A stretch of 5,457 bases of DNA. Source: CAYOHP01 sp964403795 [NCBI: uncultured bacterium] (GTDB lineage: Bacteria > Muiribacteriota > UBA6191 > CAZXTJ01). This document shows positions 1-5,457 of the stretch, piece by piece (position 1 is the first letter of the stretch; every line of letters begins with the position of its first letter). The DNA lies in contig CAYOHP010000066.1 of assembly GCA_964403795.1 (NCBI GenBank), positions 10,632 to 16,088 on the forward strand. Reading direction: 5' to 3'. The translations under genes and the position numbers were made by a program. Under the pieces are notes generated by a model. The model had not been told where the DNA came from. It saw only the letters and a program-made list of their open reading frames with translations, and made no database searches.

Positions 1-259
1 CGGCTCCTGGCGGGTCGATCCCGAGATCGAACTCGAGGAGCTGAAGCGGGCCACCGGGCTCGCCGTTCCGGCCGGGGAGTACCGGACCCTTGGAGGGTTC
101 CTTGTTGCGGGGCACGGCCGTCCCCCGGCGCAGGGTACCGAGACCCTGGTTTCGGGGTATCGTCTCGTGGTCGAGGCTTCCGACGACCTGGTGGTCAAGC
201 GGGTACGGGTGGAGCGGGTCCCGGAGGGGACCGGGAAGGATCCGTCGGGAACGTCATGA
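1..259 (+). CDS. CorC/HlyC-family transporter-associated protein, C-terminal fragment (5' end outside window)
   Basis: The frame starting at base 2 is open from the window edge to a TGA at 257-259 and gives 85 residues. It begins GSWRVDPEIELEELKRATGL and continues with a YRTLGGFLV segment, a RPPAQGTETLVSGYRLVV segment and a final VVKRVRVERV strand. This order (a G-x-W/Y-x-V-D opening, a TLGGF turn, a P-x-x-G loop, a last R-V-R-V strand) matches the CorC_HlyC transporter-associated domain. That domain ends CBS-domain proteins of the CorC/HlyC (CNNM-like, UPF0053) family, some of which are linked to magnesium or cobalt efflux. The membrane DUF21 part and the CBS pair would lie upstream and cannot be seen, so a stand-alone CBS-CorC_HlyC protein is also possible. 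The last dozen or so residues (EGTGKDPSGTS) look like a disordered tail. The stop overlaps the start of the DUF502 gene as ATGA, which implies co-transcription and coupled translation. No substrate can be assigned. Confidence 0.85.
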   Translation, partial: GSWRVDPEIELEELKRATGLAVPAGEYRTLGGFLVAGHGRPPAQGTETLVSGYRLVVEASDDLVVKRVRVERVPEGTGKDPSGTS

Positions 260-939
260 TCGCGGATACCCGTCGGAACGTCGCCGCCATCCTGAGACGG
301 GCCTTCTTCACCGGCCTGCTCGTGATCCTGCCCTCCGGTCTCTCGGTCTGGCTGTGCTGGGTCGGTTTCAACTGGATCGACGCCAACTTCGTGCGCTTCC
401 TGCGCTACCTGGACCTGGAACCGATCCGGGGCGCCGGGTTCCTCTTCGGGCTGGCCCTGGTGCTGGGCGTGGGGGCCTTCGCCAACAACATCCTGGGACG
501 CCGGATCGTCGAGTTCTACGAGAACGTCCTGGAACGCCTGCCGATCGTGAACCAGCTCTTCCCGGCCTTCCGCCAGATCGCCCAGCTCATGCTCTCGGAG
601 GACCGGCGCGCCTTCGATCGGGTGGTACTGATCGAGTATCCCAAGGACGACTGCTTCGTGATCGGCTTCCTGGCCGCCCAGGCCCCCGGGGAGATCGCCC
701 AGAAGACGGGGCACGCCAAGGTCTTCAGCGTGTTCGTCCCGACCACTCCCAACCCGACCAGCGGCTTCCTCCTCATGGTCCCCGAGGAGCGGATCTGGGT
801 CCTGGAGATGACCCCGGACGATGGGATCAAGCTGGTGTTCTCCGGCGGCCTGCTGGTGCCCACGCCCAAGGATGCCGGCGCCAAGCGGTTGACCGAGGTG
901 CTGCCCCCGACCTCCCGAGGCGGGGCCGCGGCCGGCTGA
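256..939 (+). CDS. DUF502 family integral membrane protein
   Basis: This is a complete 227-residue protein of normal length for DUF502 (PF04367), a family widespread in bacteria and related to the plant COV/LCV proteins. Its biochemical role is not established. A short basic N-terminus (residues 1-15) is followed by a hydrophobic segment at about 16-40 containing LPSGLSVWL and a second at about 61-76. This suggests a two-helix membrane anchor with the rest as a soluble domain. Family hallmarks are LPIVNQLFPAFRQI at 95-108 (the usual P-x-x-x-x-I/L-Y-x-x-x-K/R-Q site, here with F instead of Y), VPTTPNPTSGF at 161-171 and SGGLLVP at 196-202. The ATG at 256 overlaps the upstream TGA by four bases. 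GGGA at 247-250 and AAGGA at 236-240 are the only Shine-Dalgarno-like sequences nearby, so translation is probably coupled to the upstream gene. The family call is firm and the cellular function is unknown. Confidence 0.93.
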   Translation: MIADTRRNVAAILRRAFFTGLLVILPSGLSVWLCWVGFNWIDANFVRFLRYLDLEPIRGAGFLFGLALVLGVGAFANNILGRRIVEFYENVLERLPIVNQLFPAFRQIAQLMLSEDRRAFDRVVLIEYPKDDCFVIGFLAAQAPGEIAQKTGHAKVFSVFVPTTPNPTSGFLLMVPEERIWVLEMTPDDGIKLVFSGGLLVPTPKDAGAKRLTEVLPPTSRGGAAAG

Positions 940-943
940 TCCC

Positions 944-977
944 GGCTCCGCCCGCACCCCGGGCCGGGCTCGGAGCC
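944..977 (+). terminator. Candidate terminator or mRNA 3'-end hairpin after the DUF502 gene
   Basis: GGCTCCG (944-950) and CGGAGCC (971-977) are exact inverted repeats, starting five bases after the DUF502 stop. The stem extends inward with CCCG (951-954) pairing CGGG (965-968) across a two-base CT bulge, leaving a ten-base loop. A second small stem follows, GACCC (985-989) with GGGTC (997-1001). No T-run follows either stem, so a classical intrinsic terminator is not proven. A Rho-type end or a stabilising 3' hairpin fits equally well. The position right after a stop codon is the main support. Confidence 0.5.
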
Positions 978-1015
978 TGACCCTGACCCTGCCCCGGGGT
1001 CCCTTCCGACCGCCC

Positions 1016-1060
1016 CGGGCCCGGATCCCCCGGCGGTCCCTTGCTGGCGGTCCGGGCCCG
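1016..1060 (+). repeat. Perfect 10-bp GC inverted repeat (long hairpin) in the intergenic region
   Basis: CGGGCCCGGA at 1016-1025 and TCCGGGCCCG at 1051-1060 are exact reverse complements separated by 25 bases. Two more pairs can form inside the stem (T1026 with G1050 as a wobble, C1027 with G1049). Each arm contains the short palindrome CGGGCCCG. The octamer GGCGGTCC is repeated directly at 1032-1039 and 1046-1053, the second copy running into the right arm. The element may be a second terminator, an RNA structure, or a paired protein-binding site. There is no T-run, and the sequence does not choose between these. Confidence 0.5.
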
Positions 1061-1150
1061 CGCTATGGGCCTTCCCCCGCCCCGACCCGGACACAAGCCC
1101 GAGGTTCGGCCTCAAATTGTCCCGTGGATCGGCCGATGAGGGGGAAGATG

Positions 1151-1170
1151 GCGGATCCATGCGGGTCCGC
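1151..1170 (+). other. Tetraloop hairpin upstream of the DUF3048 gene
   Basis: GCGGATCC (1151-1158) pairs with GGGTCCGC (1163-1170) over eight base pairs with one G-T wobble, closing a four-base loop ATGC. It lies about 40 bases before the ribosome binding site of the DUF3048 gene. If transcription starts upstream of it, it would be a leader structure; otherwise it is DNA-level symmetry. No known riboswitch or leader family is recognised. The ATG inside the loop is not in frame with the downstream gene. Confidence 0.35.
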
Positions 1171-1208
1171 AGCCGGATCGTGTTCCGACACCGTGATACG
1201 ATCCCGCG

Positions 1209-1215
1209 AAGGAGG
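1209..1215 (+). promoter_or_regulatory. Strong Shine-Dalgarno site that selects a TTG start
   Basis: AAGGAGG lies seven bases before TTG at 1223-1225, which is in frame with the DUF3048 protein. This is near-optimal sequence and spacing. The in-frame ATG at 1238 is 22 bases away, too far for this site. The in-frame ATG at 1124 lies upstream of it and would add a 33-residue segment without secretion-signal character. Bases 1194-1202 (TG-A-TACGAT) resemble an extended -10 box, but would leave a 5' leader of only about a dozen bases, so I do not call a promoter there. Confidence 0.8.
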
Positions 1216-1222
1216 TCCGCTT

Positions 1223-3787
1223 TTGTCGCAGAGGCGCATGGGGCTGTTCATGCTCCTGGGGAGCCTCCTCCTGGTCACCCCGTTCCTGGTCTCCTTCTCC
1301 CAGGGGACCGAGAAGACCATCTTCACCGCCATGGCCACCCTGGCCGACGTCAAGGAGACCCTGGAGGGCAAGCGTGATCTGCTCTCCCAGGCCTATGGCG
1401 AGATCCAGGTGGCGGGCGGGGGCGAGCGACCGGCCAAGGTCGACACCGCGCGGACCCACTACCAGTACGCCCGCGAGGTCTCCCGGCTGGCCCGGGAGTT
1501 CCTGACCGCCTCCAAGGGGCGGCATCCCAAGTACCAGGCATTCTGGGAGAAGTACGAAGAGCGTCTCGCCGGCCTCTCCCGGGAGATCGACGAGATCGCC
1601 GGCAAGATCGGCGTCGCGGACTCGGCCCGGACCGAGCCGGCGCTGGCTTCGGCCGGGGTGGCCGGCGGAGCCGGGGCCCCGCCCTCGCCGGCACCGGTCG
1701 TCGTCGATCGCGAGGCCGCGGGCCTGGCCGCCGAGGTGACGGGGGCACCTACGGGAGGGGATCTCGAGGGGGAGCCCGGCTCGCCGCAGCGCGGAGCGTC
1801 CCCGGACCCGGACCGGTCGCCGAAGGTCGTGGAGGCCAGGGCGCCCGCAGCTCGAGGTGTCCAGGCCGAGGCCGGTCGGGACAAGGAGTGGCTGCTCGAG
1901 CGCTACCGCGAGGGGTACGACCTCTACTCGCGCGGCGGGGAGCAGGAACTGGCCGAGGCCCGTGCCATCTTCGAGGAGGTCCTCGAGGTCCAGCCTTCCT
2001 TCCACCTGGCCCGATACTGGCTCGCCCGTACCCACCTGATGCAGGGGGAACGCCAGCTGGCGGCGACCGAAGCCGACCGGCTCCTCCGGGAACAGCCCAA
2101 TCTCCAGATCGCCCGCGATCTGGTCGCCGAGGTGGCGAAGGCCAAGGGTGCGGAGCCGAACGACATGGCCGTCGCGCCGGTCCGGATCGCCGCGGTGGCG
2201 AAGGTCGAGACGACCGCCAAGCCGGCGCCCGGGGTGCCGGCAGGCTCGTCCTCTCCGGTCCCGACCACCCCGACCACCCCGACCACCCCGACGGCGACGT
2301 CCAGGGCCGGCGGAGCGGCCGCCCGTCCCGCCGGGACCTTGCTGCCGGCGGGCGCCCTCACGGTTCCCGAGCCCCCGGCCCTGACCCTGGCCTCGTCCCA
2401 GGGCGGCAAGGCCCGTCGCCCCTTGGCCGTGATGATCGAGAACTCCCGCCATGCCCGGCCCCAGAGCGGACTGCTGCTCGCCGACGTGGTCTACGAGATG
2501 CCCGTGGAAGGCGGCATCACCCGGTTCATGGCGCTCTTCCTCGACCATGCCCGCAAGGTCGACGAGCTGGGACCGGTACGTTCCGCCCGGCACTACTTCG
2601 TCGAGCAGGCGCCCTCCCTGGACGCCATCTACGTCCACTGCGGCGGGTCGACCCAGGGATACGCGGCCCTCAAGCGCCAGGCCATCGATCACATCGACGA
2701 GATCCGGACCGGCACCGGCTTCTGGCGGAGCCGGCACCGCGGTGCTCCCCACAATCTCTACACCAGCCTGGAGAACCTGATCGACCTGGCGGCGAAGAAG
2801 GAGTTCCGGGTCGACCGGCCCGAGCCCATCGAGGTCCTGCCGACCGCTCCCCGGCAGATCCAGGTCCCCGGCGATGCCTATGTCGACCTGGTCCTCCCGT
2901 ACTACTCGAGCTACGAGGTCCGCTACACCTACGACCCCGTCAGCAACCTCTACGCCCGCTTCATCAACAAGGAGCCCCACGAGGATGCCCTGGTCGGGCA
3001 GCAGATCGCGGTGGAGAACGTGGTGGTGCTCGAGACCGAGATGGAGAAGATCGACAGCTACGGGCGCCTCGACCTGAACCTGCTCGGCCGGGGCGATGCC
3101 TGGGTGCTGCGGGGCGGGCAGATCCTCCGGGGCAGCTGGTACCGGGAACAGGGCAGCGACCGGTTCCGGCTGAGGGATACCACCGGACAGCCGATGCAGA
3201 TGAATCCGGGCCGCACCTGGATCCACGCCATCCAGCCCCAGCGCAAGGTCGAGGTGATCCGTCGCCCCTTGCCACCCCCGGTCGTGGCCTGGCTCGCCGG
3301 CCAGGGAGGAGCCGAGAGGAAGGCGGCCTCCGCGACCCCGGCTCCTCTGCCTCCGGTGCCCGGTGTCGACGAGCGCCGCCCGGCTCCCTCGGGTCCTGGC
3401 CTCCCCAGGACCGCACAGGCCGTCGTATCCCCCGACCGGGGCGCCGGCTTCGAAGCCGTGATCGCGCTCCCGCCGGCGCCCGCGTTGCGCGCCGATCTCC
3501 GGGCCCGAGCTCCCGAATCCCCTCCGGTCCTGGCGCTCGCCGGGCCCGGCGATGCTCCCGCCCCGGTGCGCTCCGCTTCCCGGAAGACCCCGGAGGCCGA
3601 GGTGGTGCGGGTCCAGGCTCGGGTTCCATCCCCGGACCCTGCCGACGTCGCGTCCAGCCCGGCCCCGGCGCCACCTGTCGCCCGGACCGCCAAGGTCGCG
3701 AGCGCGGACCCGGCTGCCGTCCGCACCTGGAAGGACGGCACCACCGCCGAGTACGACCTGGCGGACTTCGCTCTCGATGCGTTCTGA
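1223..3787 (+). CDS. Membrane-anchored multidomain DUF3048 (YerB-like) protein with TPR-like region
   Basis: From the TTG start this encodes 854 residues. Residues 6-25 form a hydrophobic anchor (GLFMLLGSLLLVTPFLVSF) after a basic MSQRR, with no lipobox cysteine and no clear signal-peptidase site. Residues about 30-130 are charged and probably helical, and 131-220 are Ala/Gly/Pro-rich linker. Residues about 221-306 look like two TPR helix pairs (GYDLYSRGGEQELAEARAIF, then ARYWLARTHLMQGERQLAA). A Pro/Thr linker follows at 330-385. Residues about 398-535 match the DUF3048 N-terminal domain: RRPLAVMIENSRHARPQSGL, ADVVYEMPVEGGITRFMA, GPVRSARHYF, DAIYVHCGGS, GAPHNLYTS. Residues about 550-672 match its C-terminal domain: VRYTYDPVSNLYARF, HEDALVGQQIAVENVVVL, and MNPGRTWIHAI. 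A Pro/Ala-rich tail (673-835) ends in WKDGTTAEYDLADFALDAF. B. subtilis YerB is a lipoprotein of this family; the family's activity is not established. The large N- and C-terminal additions are unusual. The domain is inferred to sit outside the membrane. Confidence 0.9.
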   Translation: MSQRRMGLFMLLGSLLLVTPFLVSFSQGTEKTIFTAMATLADVKETLEGKRDLLSQAYGEIQVAGGGERPAKVDTARTHYQYAREVSRLAREFLTASKGRHPKYQAFWEKYEERLAGLSREIDEIAGKIGVADSARTEPALASAGVAGGAGAPPSPAPVVVDREAAGLAAEVTGAPTGGDLEGEPGSPQRGASPDPDRSPKVVEARAPAARGVQAEAGRDKEWLLERYREGYDLYSRGGEQELAEARAIFEEVLEVQPSFHLARYWLARTHLMQGERQLAATEADRLLREQPNLQIARDLVAEVAKAKGAEPNDMAVAPVRIAAVAKVETTAKPAPGVPAGSSSPVPTTPTTPTTPTATSRAGGAAARPAGTLLPAGALTVPEPPALTLASSQGGKARRPLAVMIENSRHARPQSGLLLADVVYEMPVEGGITRFMALFLDHARKVDELGPVRSARHYFVEQAPSLDAIYVHCGGSTQGYAALKRQAIDHIDEIRTGTGFWRSRHRGAPHNLYTSLENLIDLAAKKEFRVDRPEPIEVLPTAPRQIQVPGDAYVDLVLPYYSSYEVRYTYDPVSNLYARFINKEPHEDALVGQQIAVENVVVLETEMEKIDSYGRLDLNLLGRGDAWVLRGGQILRGSWYREQGSDRFRLRDTTGQPMQMNPGRTWIHAIQPQRKVEVIRRPLPPPVVAWLAGQGGAERKAASATPAPLPPVPGVDERRPAPSGPGLPRTAQAVVSPDRGAGFEAVIALPPAPALRADLRARAPESPPVLALAGPGDAPAPVRSASRKTPEAEVVRVQARVPSPDPADVASSPAPAPPVARTAKVASADPAAVRTWKDGTTAEYDLADFALDAF
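2261..2292 (+). repeat. Nine-base tandem repeat encoding Pro-Thr-Thr linker
   Basis: The unit CCGACCACC occurs three times exactly (2261-2269, 2270-2278, 2279-2287) and is followed by a partial copy CCGAC. It encodes a PTTPTTPTTPT linker between the TPR-like region and the DUF3048 domain. The unit is a multiple of three, so gain or loss of copies would change linker length without shifting the frame. A short exact repeat of this kind is a candidate for length variation between strains. Confidence 0.85.
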
Positions 3788-3842
3788 GATGCCGATGGGT
3801 GGCTCTCCAGGTGGCCTCGTCACCGGGCTTCGTCAGCTCCCC

Positions 3843-3871
3843 TGGTCCACGAGGACAAATTCCGCTAAACT
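3843..3871 (+). promoter_or_regulatory. Weak promoter candidate for the LysM gene
   Basis: The 153-base gap 3788-3940 contains a small AT-rich island at 3857-3871 in otherwise very GC-rich DNA. TAAACT at 3866-3871 matches four of six bases of a sigma-70 -10 box and would give a leader of about 60 bases. The hexamer at the expected -35 distance (TGGTCC, 3843-3848) is a poor match. The base-composition contrast and the position are the main support. Confidence 0.27.
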
Positions 3872-3940
3872 CCAGTCCTTCGCGTTCCTGCCCAGGGGCC
3901 GGCTCACGGTTCCGGTCCCCCTTCGCTTGAGAGGTGTTCC

Positions 3941-5047
3941 ATGACCTGCAGCCTCCGCTCCTCCACCCTGGTCGGGCTGGTCGGAAGCCTGGTCGCAGTA
4001 GGGTCCGGGACGGGTTCCGCACAGGAGCTCACCTATCGCGACCTCGGGGAGGTCCGGTCCTCGGCCGCTCCGGCCCAGCCCCTGATCCCGGCAGCGGCCC
4101 TGACCGCTCCCTCCACCGCGTCCCGGGGGACGCTGGCGATGACGGCTCCTTCGGCGGCCACCGACGTGATCCCCCTGGCCTTGGCGCGTGGCAGCGAGGC
4201 GGCCCGGATCTACGAGCGCAACCGCCAGCGGGTGGGGCTCCTCTCGGAGCTCTTCCAGAGGGTCCGGAACGGGATGCGGGAATCCGAGCAGGCCGAGCAG
4301 AGGGCCAGGGAGGAAGCCGCCGCCGAGGCCCGCGAGGCCGCAGCCCGCGAGCGGGCGGAGGCCGACCTCATGGCACGGGAACAGGCCGAGACGGCCCGGC
4401 GCGAGGCCGAGGCCAGGAGCCGCCTGGCGAGCCTGGAGGCGGCGCGCACCGCACCTCCCTCCCCGCCTGCGCCCGCGGTGCGGGCTCCTGCGACCCGGAC
4501 GGCCTCGACGGAGCTTCCGTCCCGCCCGGCTCCGGTCCCGGAGGCCCGGATCGTGGACCGCACCTCGCCCGCCGCGACCGGGTCCCAGGTCCCCGGTGAG
4601 GTCGTCGTGCAGAAGGGCGACTCCCTGATCTCCATCGCCCGTCGGGCCTATGGGGACCATGAGGGCTGGCGCCAGATCGCTTCGGCCAACGGACTCCCCG
4701 AGTCCGCCGTCCTCCGGGTCGGCCAGAAGCTCAAGGTGCCGGCCTATGAGCGGCAGGCGCGGCCTGTCTCCTGGCGCAAGGCGCAGGCCGCCAGGGCCGA
4801 CGACGAGCCGGTCCTCGACTACGTGAAGTACGAGTACCGCCTCTACAACATCCGCCAGGGAGACACCCTGGGGGCGATCGCTGCCAGGTTCTACGGGAAC
4901 GCCCAGGCGACCTCCCTGATCGAGCGCTACAACTCCCGGACCCTGGTGAGGGGCCTCAAGGCCGGGGACAAACTGCTGATCCCGGTGGAGCGAAGCGCCG
5001 AACACGAGGCGCGCTACCGCCAGAGCCGCGAGGGGATCTTCGACTGA
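3941..5047 (+). CDS. Secreted coiled-coil protein with two LysM domains
   Basis: The protein has 368 residues. ATG at 3941 is preceded by GAGAGG (3929-3934) with six bases of spacing. Residues 1-27 form a signal peptide (MTCSLRSSTLVGLVGSLVAV core) with likely cleavage after GSA, before QEL. Residues about 28-85 are Ala/Pro/Ser-rich. Residues about 86-169 are a long Ala/Glu/Arg coiled coil (for example EQAEQRAREEAAAEAREAAA). A Pro-rich linker follows to about 217. LysM 1 spans about 219-267 (VVVQKGDSLISIARRAYGDH, then GQKLKVP). LysM 2 spans about 301-348 (LYNIRQGDTLGAIAARFYGN, then GDKLLIP). Both keep the GD-S/T-L, I-A-x-R and G-x-K-L-x-x-P features of the family, which binds N-acetylglucosamine-containing glycans such as peptidoglycan. 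No hydrolase or peptidase domain is present, so an anchoring or scaffold role in the wall is inferred. It may be expressed with the DUF3048 gene or from its own promoter. Confidence 0.92.
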   Translation: MTCSLRSSTLVGLVGSLVAVGSGTGSAQELTYRDLGEVRSSAAPAQPLIPAAALTAPSTASRGTLAMTAPSAATDVIPLALARGSEAARIYERNRQRVGLLSELFQRVRNGMRESEQAEQRAREEAAAEAREAAARERAEADLMAREQAETARREAEARSRLASLEAARTAPPSPPAPAVRAPATRTASTELPSRPAPVPEARIVDRTSPAATGSQVPGEVVVQKGDSLISIARRAYGDHEGWRQIASANGLPESAVLRVGQKLKVPAYERQARPVSWRKAQAARADDEPVLDYVKYEYRLYNIRQGDTLGAIAARFYGNAQATSLIERYNSRTLVRGLKAGDKLLIPVERSAEHEARYRQSREGIFD

Positions 5048-5169
5048 ACCGCCCGCCCGTCCCGGACCCACGCTTGCCAGAAGGGGAGGCCGGGGGACTT
5101 CCGCCGCGCCTTCGGGGAGTCGGGCCGAGGGTGCCGAGGAACGGCTGAGGCCGAGGGAGACGATCCACC

Positions 5170-5457
5170 GTGGACGTGCGCTTCCGGGTCGACGCGGCGC
5201 TGCTGGAGCGAGGGTCCTTCGCGCTCAGCGCCGAACTCCGATCGCTCCTCAAGAACTACACCCGCGGTCTGGCGGTGGCCCTCGACCTGGTCGGCTCCTC
5301 GGCGACCGCCCGCTTCCATCGCCTGAACTCGACCTTCGAGTCGCGGGAGTTCGGGTCATGGCTGCGTCGGAACCGGGTGGCGAGCGGGACCGCGATGGTG
5401 CTCGGCACGGTCGGCGGCGAGCTGGAGAACCGGTTCCGGATCGAGCTCCTGGATCCG
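5170..5457 (+). CDS. Unrecognised protein, N-terminal part (runs off the window)
   Basis: A frame opens with GTG at 5170 and stays open for 96 codons to the window edge. An in-frame TGA at 5146-5148 limits how far upstream it can start. GAGGGAG at 5153-5159 gives a ribosome binding site with about ten bases of spacing. Eighty-eight of the 96 codons end in G or C, as expected for a real gene here. The protein begins MDVRFRVDAALLERGSFALS (GTG read as Met) and continues with SLLKNYTRGLAVALDLVGSS, FESREFGSWLRRNRVASGTA and GELENRFRIELLDP. It has no signal peptide or membrane segment and looks like a soluble mixed alpha/beta protein. I do not recognise the family. Two shorter open frames on the opposite strand overlap it but carry no recognisable domain. 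Confidence 0.6.
   Translation, partial: MDVRFRVDAALLERGSFALSAELRSLLKNYTRGLAVALDLVGSSATARFHRLNSTFESREFGSWLRRNRVASGTAMVLGTVGGELENRFRIELLDP

Noticed and set aside
90-980. A 296-codon plus-strand frame across the first two genes
   Set aside because: It is Arg/Pro/Gly-rich and contradicts two overlapping frames with recognisable CorC_HlyC and DUF502 domains.
1117-1145. Possible -35 box TTGTCC upstream of the DUF3048 gene
   Set aside because: No -10-like hexamer occurs at the right distance downstream.
1112-3823. A 903-codon open frame on the minus strand covering the whole DUF3048 gene
   Set aside because: Long antisense frames are expected in very GC-rich genes. Its translation is Gly/Arg/Asp/Leu-rich low complexity with no domain, whereas the plus-strand frame shows clear DUF3048 motifs from end to end.
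1888-3930. A 680-codon plus-strand frame overlapping the DUF3048 gene
   Set aside because: It is an Arg/Pro/Gly-rich shadow in another frame of the same DNA and runs past the real stop without any recognisable domain.
4197-4450. Repeated GAGGCC/GCCCGCGAG words suggesting a repeat array
   Set aside because: They follow from the Ala/Glu/Arg coiled coil encoded in high-GC codons. There is no regular repeat unit or spacing at the DNA level.
3833-5071. A 412-codon minus-strand frame over the LysM gene
   Set aside because: It is another GC-driven shadow. The opposite strand encodes a signal peptide, coiled coil and two LysM domains in one continuous frame.
5096-5121. Possible terminator hairpin after the LysM gene (GACTTCC with GGGAGTC)
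   Set aside because: The seven-pair stem includes a wobble, has a 12-base loop and no T-run, and is no better than chance for DNA this GC-rich.

Overview
This window is very GC-rich bacterial DNA. In the coding frames the third codon position is overwhelmingly G or C. All genes that can be supported lie on the + strand. There is no rRNA, tRNA, CRISPR array, transposase, integrase or other sign of a mobile element. The gene content (a CorC/HlyC-type transporter-associated domain, a DUF502 membrane protein, a DUF3048 protein and a LysM protein) indicates a bacterium with cell-envelope genes. The phylum cannot be fixed from this content. A high-GC, DUF502-bearing group such as Planctomycetota or another deep-branching phylum is a guess only.

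Layout. Positions 1-259 hold the last 85 codons of a CorC/HlyC-family protein, with only its C-terminal transporter-associated domain. It overlaps by an ATGA junction with a complete DUF502 membrane-protein gene (256-939), so these two form the end of an operon. Positions 940-1222 are a 283-base non-coding region rich in perfect or near-perfect GC hairpins (944-977, 1016-1060, 1151-1170). It probably holds the operon's 3' end and the leader of the next gene.

Positions 1223-3787 encode an 854-residue membrane-anchored protein. In order it has an N-terminal hydrophobic anchor, a helical segment, a linker, TPR-like helices, a Pro/Thr-rich linker, a complete two-part DUF3048 (YerB-like) module, and a long Pro/Ala-rich tail ending in a non-repetitive acidic/aromatic stretch. 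Its best start is a TTG codon preceded by a strong AAGGAGG ribosome binding site, not the upstream ATG. A 153-base gap with a weak promoter candidate leads to 3941-5047, a 368-residue secreted protein with a signal peptide, a long Ala/Glu/Arg coiled coil and two LysM domains. After a further 122 bases, an unrecognised gene begins with GTG at 5170 and runs off the window.

How the genes may fit together. The CorC-type and DUF502 proteins are membrane proteins. The DUF3048 and LysM proteins are predicted to act outside the cytoplasmic membrane, and the LysM protein probably binds peptidoglycan. The neighbourhood therefore looks like envelope housekeeping with an unusual multidomain DUF3048 protein as its most distinctive member. 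I found no clear evidence of a new defence, mobile or RNA-based system.
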